Assembly (NCBI RefSeq): GCF_004123145.1 | Contig: NZ_SDKC01000001.1 | Location: 2,575,501 to 2,639,500 of the forward strand | Reading direction: 5' to 3' | Source of the DNA: Blautia faecicola | GTDB taxonomy: Bacteria > Bacillota > Clostridia > Lachnospirales > Lachnospiraceae | DNA: 64,000 nucleotides | Shown here: piece after piece, positions 35,156 through 44,330 of the stretch | How the letters are laid out: every line of letters begins with the position of its first letter | Position numbering within the stretch: position 1 is the first letter of the stretch | Notes under the pieces: generated by a model | The model's database searches: none | What the model saw: the letters and a program-made list of their open reading frames with translations, nothing else | Told to the model about the DNA's origin: nothing | Made by a program: the position numbers and the translations under genes

Positions 35156-36514
35156 TCAGATTGCCAGCAGATTTTTGATTGCTTCCATATAGATTAACAC
35201 AGATTCTTCCATGCCGGACACCAGAATATACTCATCCGCGCTGTGGATCCGATAATCGATGCCTGGCATCTCCGGACCGAAGGCGATGATATTTTTCAGA
35301 GATTTTGCATAGGTTCCGCCGCCGATTACCATCGGTTTGTTCTCGGTATCTCCAGTTACATCTACATACGCCTTGTACAACGCGGTAACCAGTGGTGAAT
35401 CTGCCGGGAAGAACAGGGATTCCCCTACGCTCTGGATCTCGATACGACCGTTTTCGTCTTCCAGTTTTCCTTCACACATGCTGCGAAGTTCCTCTTCTTT
35501 CAGAGTGACCGGAACACGGATATCGATCGTACAGGAGATCACGCCGTCCTCGGTTTTTACGATACCGTTACAGAAAGTCAGATCTCCGTAAGCATCAGCA
35601 AACTTCAGTCCGATGCCTGCACCGTCACAGGAAGTTCCCAGATGGGTATTATAGAAAGTAACAAAATCATCTTCAAATCCTGCTTTTTCCAGGCATTCGA
35701 AGGTAACACCTGCTGCATTGACACCCAGCGTCGGTGTGCTTGCATGTGCCGGAACACCTTTGGCATAGATGGTCAGGGTTCCATTTTCTTCGGTTACTTT
35801 ATATTCCTGCAGTTTTGTCTCGGAAAGTGCTGCTTCCAGTCTTTCCTTCAGACCGTCTTCTGCCGGGATCACCGTGTTGCAGGAGTCGCAGACCGCATTT
35901 ACCACAAATCCTCCGTTCATGGAGATGATCTTTGTGTTTTTGGAATACGCCATCATGTGCACGCCGCCTTTTTCCCCGTGGATACACGGATAGCTTGCAT
36001 CCGGTGTAAAACCACAGGAGAGTTCCTCAGCGACTTCATTATAGTGTTCCATACATTTGGATCCGGTTTCCTCGTTGCATCCCATGATCAGGCGGACACG
36101 TTTGTTTAATTTCACACCGGAATCCCGCAGTAGTTTCATCGCATACAGTGCTTCCAGAACCGGTCCTTTGTCATCGGTTGTTCCGCGGCCGTACACATAG
36201 TCGCCGTCGCGCGTCAGGGTAAATGGATCGTGTGTCCAGTCACCGCCTGCCGGCACGATATCCAGATGACCTGCGATACCAACGATCTCGTCGCCCTCAC
36301 CCATCTCTGCATATCCGCAGTAGTTATCCAGATTCACCGTCTTAAATCCCAGTTCCTCTGCAATTTTCAGTCCCACTTCCAGTGCTTTTGCAGGACCTTC
36401 CCCAAACGGCATTCCCTCTGCCGGTGTGCCAAGCTGAGAATCAATGGCAACCAGTCTTCCGAGGTTCTCAAGCATCTCGTCTGTCAATGCATGAATTTCT
36501 TCTTTTATACTCAT
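35156..36514 (-). CDS. Sapep/PepV-type dipeptidase (M20 family)
   Basis: The protein has 452 residues from the ATG at 36514, which has TTTGGAGG; a longer frame upstream has no site. M20 metal motifs are GHLDIVPAGG, GRGTTDDKGP and GCNEETGSK, and the second metal-binding block ends in RIHSADEYILV. It hydrolyses dipeptides in the cytoplasm. It is monocistronic, with its own terminator. Confidence 0.93.
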   Translation of the reverse strand: MSIKEEIHALTDEMLENLGRLVAIDSQLGTPAEGMPFGEGPAKALEVGLKIAEELGFKTVNLDNYCGYAEMGEGDEIVGIAGHLDIVPAGGDWTHDPFTLTRDGDYVYGRGTTDDKGPVLEALYAMKLLRDSGVKLNKRVRLIMGCNEETGSKCMEHYNEVAEELSCGFTPDASYPCIHGEKGGVHMMAYSKNTKIISMNGGFVVNAVCDSCNTVIPAEDGLKERLEAALSETKLQEYKVTEENGTLTIYAKGVPAHASTPTLGVNAAGVTFECLEKAGFEDDFVTFYNTHLGTSCDGAGIGLKFADAYGDLTFCNGIVKTEDGVISCTIDIRVPVTLKEEELRSMCEGKLEDENGRIEIQSVGESLFFPADSPLVTALYKAYVDVTGDTENKPMVIGGGTYAKSLKNIIAFGPEMPGIDYRIHSADEYILVSGMEESVLIYMEAIKNLLAI

Positions 36515-37018
36515 TAATCTTTCCTCCAAATTTTCATTTAATATGCTCAGTATACCAGATAATGGAATTGTTGACAATTTCCATTTTGTAGTTGCAGGAT
36601 TCATCATATTCAGGATTACGGTTCATTCCGTATCAGCAACACACCTCGCGGAATATTACCAGTGAACCGTAACTCTTCAGGTTCATCCGGGCTAGAGCGT
36701 GTCTGAAAAAGGCTTTTCGTGAGCTGCGAGTTCCAGTTTGTGGGAGAGTTTATCCGAATGAGGGCGGCGTAGCGGGCTACGGCAACCGAATGAGGGTAAA
36801 ATATACCGCAAAGTGGGGCTTGCAGATTGCGGAAATGATTTTTCAGACACGCTCTAACAGGACAGGGCATTCCCTGACAGCTGTTTTTCTGTACAAAATC
36901 ATGAAAACGGTTGGATTTTTTTGTGCTATTTTTCTGACTTCTTTTAATGACTTCCATTTCAAAAACTGTTACACTGGGAGCATAATGCTATATTATATGT
37001 TATTGGAGGTTTTTACAA
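36515..37018. other. Intergenic region containing a diverged repeat and MITE copy 3
   Basis: From the dipeptidase start there is an AT-rich upstream region. A small inverted repeat follows (TTACGGTTCA and TGAACCGTAA at about 36614 and 36662, enclosing CACCTCGCGG). MITE copy 3 comes next, then the MATE upstream region with TTGGAGG at the end. Open frames seen here lie inside the MITE and are not genes. Confidence 0.7.
36693..36856. mobile_element. MITE copy 3
   Basis: The element lies in the same orientation as copy 1, with perfect 16-bp terminal repeats and TA on both sides (36693-36694, 36855-36856). The base after the right TA is A, not G as in the other copies, so the true end is ...CGCTC and TA is the duplicated target. 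It sits in intergenic DNA upstream of the MATE gene. Confidence 0.92.
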
Positions 37019-38449
37019 ATGAATCACAACAAATTTGACTGGGGCTACTTTCTGAAGCACATTGCAATCATTGCGGTGCCGGTGGCGCTCCAGAATCTGC
37101 TTACCACGACGGGCAGTATGGTGGATACGATCATGCTGGCTTCCATCGGGGAGAAAGCTGTGGGTGCGGTGGGGTTGTGCGCGCAGTTTTCCAGCCTGAT
37201 GTTCGCCGGGTACTGGGGATTTGTCGGCGGTGGTATGCTGTTTTTCTCCCAGTATTGGGGTGCCAAAGATCATGACGGTATCACCCGTTCCTACGGAATG
37301 ACGCTGCTTTTCATGATGACGGTTGGTGTTCTTTTCGCCTGTCTCGCCATCTTCGCACCGGAATTTGTCATGGGTGTGTATACGGACAAGCCGGAAATCC
37401 AGAAAATCGGTATTTCTTATCTGCGTATCGTCGGATTTGCCTATCCGCTGCAGGTCATCGCGATGGCTGCCAGCGCCCTGCTTCGTTCGATTGAACAGGT
37501 GAAGATTCCGCTCTACGGCGGTATCGCTTCCGTTGTCGCTAACTGCTTTTTCAACTACCTGTTTATCTTCGGAAAGTTCGGTCTTCCGAAAATGGGAGCC
37601 GCAGGCGCAGCTGTGGGAACCGTTATGGCGGGCATTGTAAACGTCCTGATCCTGGTTGCCTGTATTCTTTATAAGAGAATCCCGTATGTTCTGGAATTTT
37701 CCAGACATTTTCGCTGGAGTAAGATCTATGTAAAACAGTATCTGGAAAAATGTTTCCCGATCATCTGTAACGAGGTATTTATCGGTGTCGGAAATATGCT
37801 GGTCAATGTAGTACTCGGCCGTCAGAGTGAGCAGGCAATCGCCGCGGTCGCCGTCTTCCGTACCCTGGAGGGACTGGTCATCGCCTTTTTCAGCGGATTT
37901 TCCAATGCTGCCTCCGTTCTCGTCGGAAAAGAGGTCGGGGCGGGCAATCACGAAGTCGCCTATCAGAGAGCAAAGCGTCTGGTCTATCTGTGCAGCGGCA
38001 TCATCGCAATTGCCTGTCTTACCCTGTTGCTGATCCACAACCCACTGTTACATACCCTGGGGCTTTCCGGTGAATCCTATCAGATCGGTACCGGTATGTT
38101 GATCATCTACAGTGTGGCGGCGATCATCCGTATGGGAAACTGGGCGCAGAACGATACCTACCGTTCCGCAGGCGATGCGGCATTTGGATCGATCCTTGAA
38201 ATTACGTTTATGTACCTGATGGTTCTGCCTTTCGTATATCTCTCGAACTTTTACTTCCATGCACCGTTCCTTCTCGTCTTCGCATTCTGCTATATCGACG
38301 AACCGATCCGGTATATTCTGATGCAGCGCCATCTTTACTCCAGCAAATGGATCCGCCCGGTATCCGGTCCGGGACTTGCCACGATTGATGCGTTCCGGCA
38401 GAAACATGGGATTAAAGTAAAACAGAAAGCTGCCACTTCTGCAAAATAA
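37019..38449 (+). CDS. MATE-family multidrug/sodium antiporter
   Basis: The 476-residue protein has 12 predicted membrane segments in two related halves. MATE hallmarks are IIAVPVALQNLLTTTGSMVD, GMLFFSQYWGAKD and FVGGG in the first half and SNAASVLVGKEVGAGN in the second. It starts at ATG behind TTGGAGG. It exports cationic compounds against a sodium or proton gradient; the substrate is unknown. A bidirectional terminator follows. Confidence 0.93.
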   Translation: MNHNKFDWGYFLKHIAIIAVPVALQNLLTTTGSMVDTIMLASIGEKAVGAVGLCAQFSSLMFAGYWGFVGGGMLFFSQYWGAKDHDGITRSYGMTLLFMMTVGVLFACLAIFAPEFVMGVYTDKPEIQKIGISYLRIVGFAYPLQVIAMAASALLRSIEQVKIPLYGGIASVVANCFFNYLFIFGKFGLPKMGAAGAAVGTVMAGIVNVLILVACILYKRIPYVLEFSRHFRWSKIYVKQYLEKCFPIICNEVFIGVGNMLVNVVLGRQSEQAIAAVAVFRTLEGLVIAFFSGFSNAASVLVGKEVGAGNHEVAYQRAKRLVYLCSGIIAIACLTLLLIHNPLLHTLGLSGESYQIGTGMLIIYSVAAIIRMGNWAQNDTYRSAGDAAFGSILEITFMYLMVLPFVYLSNFYFHAPFLLVFAFCYIDEPIRYILMQRHLYSSKWIRPVSGPGLATIDAFRQKHGIKVKQKAATSAK

Positions 38450-38452
38450 GAT

Positions 38453-38508
38453 GAAAAAAGAGAAGAATATTTCGAGAATGGTTCTCTGAAATGTTCTTCT
38501 CTTTTTAT
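38453..38508. terminator. Terminator after the MATE gene
   Basis: AGAGAAGAA..TTTC (38460-38473) and GAAA..TTCTTCTCT (38488-38502) form the stem, flanked by A6 and T5. Confidence 0.85.
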
Positions 38509-38583
38509 ATTCTTCCCTGCTGTATAAAAAATATTTTTTCGCATATTTTAATCCTATAATTACCTTTGCGGAGGGCACTACCT

Positions 38584-38772
38584 ATGAAAGAGAAAGAAAA
38601 CCAGAAACTGATCGATTCCTATGATTATCTGTCCAATGCGGCATCCACGCATGACTGCACCGGGCTGATTCCGTCCGCGCCGGTCAGTGAAGAGGAACTT
38701 GAATCTTATGAGGATGTCTATCATTACCGTCCTCCCAGGATGAAATCTTCTCCTGATACAGAAGAAAAATAG
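38584..38772 (+). CDS. Small hypothetical protein (62 aa)
   Basis: The ATG at 38584 follows GCGGAGGG. The product is charged and lacks membrane segments: MKEKENQKLIDSYDYLSNAA, then DCTGLIPSAPVSEEELESYE and DVYHYRPP. D-C-T-G-L-I-P and Y-x-x-x-Y-x-Y-x-P suggest a conserved short peptide, as seen in other Lachnospiraceae, but I cannot name a family. It stands alone after the MATE terminator. Confidence 0.6.
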   Translation: MKEKENQKLIDSYDYLSNAASTHDCTGLIPSAPVSEEELESYEDVYHYRPPRMKSSPDTEEK

Positions 38773-38947
38773 TCTGAAACTGTGTACCTGCCTGTCCTTT
38801 TCTTGCATATTTCAAATTTTTTCCTTATTTTGCAGTATTTTACTTTATATTTGCAAATTTTTATATTGTTTCTTTTCGATATATTCTGCTGTACGCTAAG
38901 AGAAACGCAGGCGATGCGTCTGTTTTTATGGAGAAAGGAGCAGGGAT

Positions 38948-39184
38948 ATGGACTACAAACGCATGAATGAGTTTCGACTTCTCGGTCTGACCATTGCTTA
39001 TTATCGCAAACTTCGTGGACTTACACAGGCAGAACTGGCAGAGGCAACCAACCTCAGCCGTACACATATCAGCAATATTGAGGCACCAAATGGAAAAACA
39101 TCGATTTCTCTGAACAAGCTTTTTGATATTGCAGAGGTTCTGGAAGTTCCGGTGAAAGATCTGTTTGATTTTCGTGATACCTGA
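38948..39184 (+). CDS. XRE-family helix-turn-helix regulator
   Basis: The 78-residue protein is one HTH: LGLTIAYYRKLRGLTQAELA, then TNLSRTHISNIEAPNGKTSI and LFDIAEVLEVPVKDLFDF. It starts at an ATG with AGGAG nearby (GGAGAAAGGAGCAGGGAT). It is monocistronic, closed by the terminator at 39244-39310. The target is unknown. Confidence 0.9.
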   Translation: MDYKRMNEFRLLGLTIAYYRKLRGLTQAELAEATNLSRTHISNIEAPNGKTSISLNKLFDIAEVLEVPVKDLFDFRDT

Positions 39185-39243
39185 TGAATCGCGGCAGCCG
39201 CCATTTTCTTGTGGAAGCACAGATTTTGACTCGTTGCTCGTGT

Positions 39244-39310
39244 AAAAAAGAGACTGTTTTGTGACAAAGTGGGGGATTCCCAGCAAAATCATCACAAAAC
39301 AGCCTCTTTT
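39244..39310. terminator. Bidirectional terminator between convergent genes
   Basis: AAAAAGAGACTGTTTTGTGA and TCACAAAACAGCCTCTTTT form a long stem with one mismatch. It serves the XRE gene and the CYTH gene. Confidence 0.85.
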
Positions 39311-39321
39311 CGTTCAATTCC

Positions 39322-39768
39322 TTATTTTTTCTGGCTCAGAGTGCTGTTATGGTACGCACTGGACATCGTAACATCCTCTCCGAACCAATCCGGCGGACAG
39401 TAACTGTTTGCCTCCTCCTCGGTTGCAAATTCCACTTCTGCAAGCAGCAGTCCCTCATATCTTCCGTGGAAAACATCCAGTTCAATCGTCAGTCCGTTTT
39501 TCTCCGGGATGCGGTAACGGGTTTTTGTAATCACCGTTCCGTCCGCTTTTCCCAGCAGATGTTCATAAGACTCTTTCGTCAGCTGCAGGTTATATTCTTC
39601 CCGCACCATCAGACCTTTGGACTTGTAGGTCAGCACATAATCCGCCCCTTCTTTTCTCACCCGAACCACCGGCTCCGTGCAAAGATACGCCTGTTCCATC
39701 TCCATGTGCGGATATTGCGCCAGATCTTCCGGCAGTTTTTTGATCAGATATTTTCTTTCGATCTCCAT
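39322..39768 (-). CDS. CYTH-domain protein (inorganic/organic triphosphatase-like)
   Basis: The 148-residue protein begins MEIERKYL, the E-x-E-x-K signature of the CYTH tunnel fold. Basic and acidic strand residues follow in order (VVRVRKEG, YVLTYKSKG, KTRYRIP, TIELDVFHG, LAEVEF). Such short proteins hydrolyse triphosphates, e.g. tripolyphosphate or NTPs. It converges with the XRE gene. Confidence 0.9.
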   Translation of the reverse strand: MEIERKYLIKKLPEDLAQYPHMEMEQAYLCTEPVVRVRKEGADYVLTYKSKGLMVREEYNLQLTKESYEHLLGKADGTVITKTRYRIPEKNGLTIELDVFHGRYEGLLLAEVEFATEEEANSYCPPDWFGEDVTMSSAYHNSTLSQKK

Positions 39769-39948
39769 TTTTTTCTCCTTTTACTCGTTTTTTGAGTTCT
39801 TTTAGTTCTCTGTTATAACCATTATAACCGCAAAATCCTGCAAACAAAAGTCCCTCTTCCCGCTTGTCTGTATTTTACAATGTTGCTATACTGTTTTATG
39901 GAATATATGAAATATTAATTGAACATTTCCAGAAAGGATGAACCATAT

Positions 39949-41655
39949 ATGATAAATACTTCTCAGGATCTGAAAGATCTTCTTTTCCGTATCAACCGTA
40001 AAAGTTATCCGGCGTATAAAGACACGAAAGGCAGCTATCGTTTTCCTGGATATGTGCTCTCCATCGACCATGTGCAGGGTGATCCCTTCGCTGCCCCTTC
40101 AAAAATCAGCCTTCATATCAAAGGCGCACAGGCAGGTTTTCCGGAATCTCTGTATGCGACACGCGAGATGCGGATCGCTCTTCAGAATCAGCTGATCCGT
40201 GGATTTGCAGCGCATATTGAAAAATACAATTTCCGCGCCAAAGGTTCCGGAAAAAGCGGTCTGATCGCCATCTCAAAGCCGGGACAGGAAATCCTCGAAC
40301 GCTCCGCCTGCACGATGGACGCAAAAAACGGGGATCTGACCATTCGTCTGGAGGTCGGTTTTCCTGCCAACGGACGTACGATCAACTCCGGAGAACTGAT
40401 CAAAATTCTGTTTGATTTTCTTCCGGTCTGCGTGAAAGACGCTCTTTTTTACCGGAATCTGGATGCTCGGAAACTGGAACAGGTACGGGCGCTTGCCGAG
40501 GATCAGACCTTTATCCGAAAAGAACTCGCAGCACGAAATCTCACCGCCTTTGTCGCAAACGACTCCGTTCTTCCGCGGGAATCCGGCGTGTCTTCCCGTC
40601 CGATGAAAAACGGAATTCCATTCGTCTCACCGGATTCCATGGCAGTCACTCTGGATCTTCCAAACCACGGTCCGCTGACCGGTATGGGGATCCCATGCGG
40701 TATCACGCTGATCGTAGGCGGCGGCTATCACGGCAAATCCACACTGCTTGAGGCTCTCGAACTGGGTGTGTATAACCATATTGCTGGAGATGGCAGAGAA
40801 TATGTGATCACCCGGGACGATGCGGTAAAAATCCGTGCGGAGGACGGTCGAAGCATCAAGCACACGGATATTTCTTTCTTCATCAACGACCTGCCAAACC
40901 ACAAAGACACCCATTCCTTTTATTCCGAGGATGCCAGCGGAAGTACTTCGCAGGCTGCCAATGTCATCGAAGCGCTCGAGACGGGAAGTCATCTGCTCTT
41001 AATTGATGAAGATACCAGTGCTACAAACTTTATGATCCGCGATGAGCTGATGCAGCGGGTAGTCAACCGCAATCAGGAACCTATCACGCCATTTATCGAA
41101 CGTGTACAGTGGTTGAGCGATGCACAGGGAATCTCCTCGATTCTGGTTGCCGGAAGTTCCGGATCTTATTTTCATGTGGCAGATACGATTTTACAGATGG
41201 ATCATTACAAACCGGTGGATATCACTGCATTTGCAAAAAAAGAAGCGGAAGCTTTCCCTTCGATTCAGCCTTCCGCCCCTTCCGGTGCTGTTGCAGACTA
41301 TCGCCGTGTGATCCAGCCGGATCCTGCTTTCCGTCCGGATCGCCGTCTGAAGATGAAAGTACTGGGTATGGACAGTATCTCCGTCAACCATGACGCCATT
41401 GACCTTCGCTGTCTGGAACAACTGGCTGATCCTGAACAGATCCAGGCACTTTCTGCTCTCCTCTGCTATGTGGAGCGGCGTCTTTTTAACGGAAAAGACA
41501 CCTTGCACCAGATCATGGATCAGCTTGATAAAGAATTATCCACCAGGGGACTCGAGATTCTCTCCGAGGGCGGCAGACTGGCCCCGAATCTTGCCATGCC
41601 GCGTATCCAGGAGGTCTATGCCTGCATCAACCGGTTCCGTGGTCTGAAAATCTAA
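39949..41655 (+). CDS. ABC-class ATPase domain protein (PF09818-type)
   Basis: The protein has 568 residues from the ATG at 39949 with AGAAAGGATG upstream. A P-loop-like VGGGYHGKSTLLEALELG lies near 268-285, EALETGSHLLLIDEDTSATN (in part) near 345-362 serves as signature/Walker B, and a conserved N-terminal domain starts at DLLFRINRKSYPAYKDTKG. The family has ABC-type motifs without a transporter and its role is unknown; links to DNA or RNA metabolism are speculation. It is monocistronic. Confidence 0.85.
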   Translation: MINTSQDLKDLLFRINRKSYPAYKDTKGSYRFPGYVLSIDHVQGDPFAAPSKISLHIKGAQAGFPESLYATREMRIALQNQLIRGFAAHIEKYNFRAKGSGKSGLIAISKPGQEILERSACTMDAKNGDLTIRLEVGFPANGRTINSGELIKILFDFLPVCVKDALFYRNLDARKLEQVRALAEDQTFIRKELAARNLTAFVANDSVLPRESGVSSRPMKNGIPFVSPDSMAVTLDLPNHGPLTGMGIPCGITLIVGGGYHGKSTLLEALELGVYNHIAGDGREYVITRDDAVKIRAEDGRSIKHTDISFFINDLPNHKDTHSFYSEDASGSTSQAANVIEALETGSHLLLIDEDTSATNFMIRDELMQRVVNRNQEPITPFIERVQWLSDAQGISSILVAGSSGSYFHVADTILQMDHYKPVDITAFAKKEAEAFPSIQPSAPSGAVADYRRVIQPDPAFRPDRRLKMKVLGMDSISVNHDAIDLRCLEQLADPEQIQALSALLCYVERRLFNGKDTLHQIMDQLDKELSTRGLEILSEGGRLAPNLAMPRIQEVYACINRFRGLKI

Positions 41656-42019
41656 AGAATTTCTTTCTGATTTTTTTTGAAATTTTATAAAGTCTTCATG
41701 ACGTAGACACACTTTTATCACATTTTCCATGTAATATAATACTCAACAAAGCGAACCACACTTTGTTAAAGGATGTCACAACATCGCCTGTTGTGACATT
41801 CTCCCCCTCATTAAGTGGTAACAGTTATTTTTAGATTTCCTTTTTCATATTGGCCGGTATCCGAGAGGGTACCGGCCCTTCCTCATTTTATCCGAAATTT
41901 ATTTCCGGGATCAATCACGGATTTTCCTTGAAACCTCCCTGGAATGTTATATATCAATTGTATTTTCGCCCAAAATAGGATATGATTAATAATATCTATT
42001 ACTTCTCGGGAGACAACTT
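41656..42019. other. Intergenic region with several strong hairpins
   Basis: This 364-bp gap has no convincing open frame but carries a TATAAT box and three clear stems, described as a candidate ncRNA below. The last 100 bp form the AT-rich upstream region of the membrane-anchored protein gene. Confidence 0.6.
41745..41885 (+). ncRNA. Candidate structured small RNA with C-rich single-stranded segment
   Basis: A TATAAT box at 41735-41740 (weak -35 TTTTAT) precedes three hairpins. They are AACAAAG/CTTTGTT (41745-41751, 41761-41767), GTCACAACA/TGTTGTGAC (41775-41783, 41789-41797) and GGCCGGTA/TACCGGCC (41852-41877). Between hairpins 2 and 3 lies CTCCCCCTC, complementary to Shine-Dalgarno sequences, as in several Bacillota regulatory RNAs. 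The third stem is followed by T-rich sequence and may be the terminator. No ribosome site or reading frame fits. It could also be a leader of the downstream gene. Confidence 0.45.
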
Positions 42020-43192
42020 ATGAAAGACAGGCATAAAAAAGAAAAAAAATCCACAAGAAAGCATCACCGGATTCTCTGGGTGTTCGCTTTCTTTCTTGTA
42101 GTCGGAATCGGAGTGACCGCATATATCCTCCTTTTTTCCGCATATACCCGGTGGGTGGAACGGGAGACAACCGCCACCGGCACCGTGCAGGAAGAAATCT
42201 ACAGTTTCAAGAGCCGGCGGGATCTGCTTTCCCTGACACCGGAGGTCAAACGGGCAGCTTTATACGGACGTGCTACCGAAATTGATTATGGAACCTATAT
42301 TATCCCTGGACTTAACGCTACAGAAACACAGGTTTTCGGAGAGAAAAACACTTCCTCCATCTGTACTTCCATGACTCCCCAGGGACTCGCCGTTACCGAA
42401 GATTATCTTCTGGTCACTGCTTACTGTCATACCAACACGCATAACTCTGTCATCTACGTCATCGATAAAAAGACCCATGAATTTGTAAAAGAAATTGTTC
42501 TTCGAAATAAATCTCATGTCGGCGGAATCGCATACGATACGATTCATAACAACATCTGGATCTCCTGTATGTCCCGTGGTATTCCGCAGGTCACTGCGAT
42601 CACACTGGATCAGTTGAAAAATTACCGTTTTCAGGATGATTACCAGCCGATTTCCTATTCTCAGTCTTACGATCTGTACGCCATTACTCGGAATTCATTT
42701 CTGACCTATTATAATAATGCATTATACATCGGTTATTATACTTCCAATTCCGCGAGTGTGCTGGAAGAATACGATATTACCGAGGACGGAACCTTACAGA
42801 CCAGTACCGTTGACGATGCCACAATTACAACCGGTCAGCTGGGTGTGGATTCGCTGACACCGCTTGCCCTGCCATCCGGGATGCGCGTGATCACAGAGCG
42901 GGCACAAGGTGTGGCATTTTATAAAAACAGGATCCTCACCTCTCACTCTTACGGGGTACTTCCGGGATCCCTGAAAGTATTTCCGAACTCTCTGCAGATG
43001 CTGCTTGAGGAAGGCACCATGCTGCAGAAGATCCGTTTTCCATCCAAACTTGAGCAGATCTATGTAGATGGTGACGATCTCTATGTACTGTTTGAATCTG
43101 CGGCATACGGCTATCGCTACACTTCGCTGACACAGTTTGACCGGATCTTAAAATTAAATCTGAATACTCTGCTGGCAGACAGCACAAACTAA
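42020..43192 (+). CDS. Membrane-anchored extracellular protein, propeller-like, unknown function
   Basis: The 390-residue protein has a basic N-terminus and one membrane segment (ILWVFAFFLVVGIGVTAYIL), so it is a type II signal-anchored protein facing outside. The rest has repeated strand patterns with short blade-like units (GLAVTEDYLLVTAYC, SVIYVIDKKTHEFVKEI, GGIAYDTIHNNIWIS, LYIGYYTSNSASVLEEYD, AQGVAFYKNRILTSHS), as in beta-propellers. It lies 24 bp before the SGNH hydrolase gene and is probably co-transcribed. No catalytic residues are evident. Confidence 0.65.
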   Translation: MKDRHKKEKKSTRKHHRILWVFAFFLVVGIGVTAYILLFSAYTRWVERETTATGTVQEEIYSFKSRRDLLSLTPEVKRAALYGRATEIDYGTYIIPGLNATETQVFGEKNTSSICTSMTPQGLAVTEDYLLVTAYCHTNTHNSVIYVIDKKTHEFVKEIVLRNKSHVGGIAYDTIHNNIWISCMSRGIPQVTAITLDQLKNYRFQDDYQPISYSQSYDLYAITRNSFLTYYNNALYIGYYTSNSASVLEEYDITEDGTLQTSTVDDATITTGQLGVDSLTPLALPSGMRVITERAQGVAFYKNRILTSHSYGVLPGSLKVFPNSLQMLLEEGTMLQKIRFPSKLEQIYVDGDDLYVLFESAAYGYRYTSLTQFDRILKLNLNTLLADSTN

Positions 43193-43216
43193 TATTATAA
43201 TCAAAGGAGGGATCGT

Positions 43217-43819
43217 ATGAAGCAGTATCTTTTTCTCGGCGACAGCATCACCGATGCGGATCATCTCTTTGATCCTGCCAATCTGGGATACGGCTATGTC
43301 TCTCTCCTTGCCCGCAGACCGGAATATACAGACACTACGTTTGTAAACCGGGGACACGAAGGCTTTACCATTGAGCGGGTGTTACAGATGCTCCGTCGTG
43401 ACGGACTCGGCGGTCACTGGGATGCGATCACCCTCCTTGTCGGAGTCAATGATATTCCCGTGGAACTTTTTACTTCTCACTCCAGGATCCCCCTGGAGTT
43501 TTCTGCCCTTTACCTGGAAGTACTGGATCTTTTATGCCGGCATACTTCCACCATCCTGTTACTGGAACCGTTTCTTTTTGATGAACCGGCAGAATACTCC
43601 GCCTGGCATTCTTATATCGAAAAAGAAAGCCAGATCATCCACGATCTGGCACTCTCTTATTCTGCTCATTTTGTCCCGACGGACGCGATACTCCGACAGG
43701 CAGCCCGCTGTGAAGGCGTCGATGCGATCACAACCGACGGGATTCATCTGACCACCCGGGGTAATACCCTCCTTGCTGATCTCTGGCATCAGGCATTTAC
43801 TGCTCTTTCTCCTGACTGA
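43217..43819 (+). CDS. SGNH/GDSL-family hydrolase
   Basis: The 200-residue protein shows SGNH blocks in order: FLGDSITD (block I, catalytic Ser), NRGHEG (block II), GVND (block III, Asn) and DGIHLTTRG (block V, Asp and His). A strong AAAGGAGGG site precedes the ATG. There is no signal peptide, so it acts inside the cell, likely as an esterase or deacetylase on a sugar or lipid. It is the second gene after the membrane-anchored propeller-like protein. Confidence 0.9.
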   Translation: MKQYLFLGDSITDADHLFDPANLGYGYVSLLARRPEYTDTTFVNRGHEGFTIERVLQMLRRDGLGGHWDAITLLVGVNDIPVELFTSHSRIPLEFSALYLEVLDLLCRHTSTILLLEPFLFDEPAEYSAWHSYIEKESQIIHDLALSYSAHFVPTDAILRQAARCEGVDAITTDGIHLTTRGNTLLADLWHQAFTALSPD

Positions 43820-44021
43820 TCCCGCCTTCTTTTTCTTTCTGCTTTCGTCTGCGGTTCATGATCCCGCCGATTCTTCCTGTCTCTTTTGCAGACAGAGTCT
43901 TCCACCCTTCTTCAAGCACCTGATCGAGAAGTCCGAGTTCCTGCGCGATCTCATATTTCATCCGCTCTTCCCGGCTCATCTTTGCGATATCCTCCCGGCT
44001 TATCTTTTTCTCTTTTCCCAT
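43797..44021 (-). CDS. Alpha/beta-type small acid-soluble spore protein
   Basis: The 74-residue protein has the SASP pattern MKYEIAQELGL, then GWKTLSAKETGRIGGIMNRR, including the E-I-A germination-protease cleavage context. Such proteins coat and protect spore DNA. The ATG at 44021 is used; an upstream GTG sits too close to the AAAGGAG. The 3' end overlaps the convergent SGNH gene by 23 bp. It indicates a spore-forming host. Confidence 0.85.
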   Translation of the reverse strand: MGKEKKISREDIAKMSREERMKYEIAQELGLLDQVLEEGWKTLSAKETGRIGGIMNRRRKQKEKEGGISQEKEQ

Positions 44022-44087
44022 AAAAAAAGTCACACTCCTTTTCTCTTGAAGTATGACCTTTTTTTCTCTTTCTATTCACATTGTTCT

Positions 44088-44270
44088 TTATTTCGGAATG
44101 ATGATCGATGCGATGATATACGCAAGGATTCCGGATCCTCCCATAAAGGAAAAGATCACCCATGCCAGTCTCACCAGCGTCGGATCGATGTTAAAATATT
44201 CTCCGATTCCGCCGCAGACTCCACAGATCATATAATTGGTTGAGGAACGATATAATCTCTTATTTTCCAT
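44088..44270 (-). CDS. PspC-domain protein
   Basis: The 60-residue protein is one PspC domain: LYRSSTNYMICGVCGGIGEY, FNIDPTLVRLAWVIFSF, then GILAYIIASIIIP. It has two membrane-associated helices. In Bacillota such short proteins belong to envelope-stress modules. It is the last gene of the PadR-DUF1700 group. Confidence 0.9.
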   Translation of the reverse strand: MENKRLYRSSTNYMICGVCGGIGEYFNIDPTLVRLAWVIFSFMGGSGILAYIIASIIIPK

Positions 44271-44330
44271 ATTCTGATTCTCCTTTTATCATATAAATTT
44301 TTACTCTCTGTTATTTTTTCGGACCCACGC

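Noticed and set aside
36616-36957. Minus-strand frame of 113 codons, and similar frames near 8.0 and 17.0 kb
   Set aside because: The shared peptide is just the translation of the MITE interior; it has no start context and occurs in both orientations.
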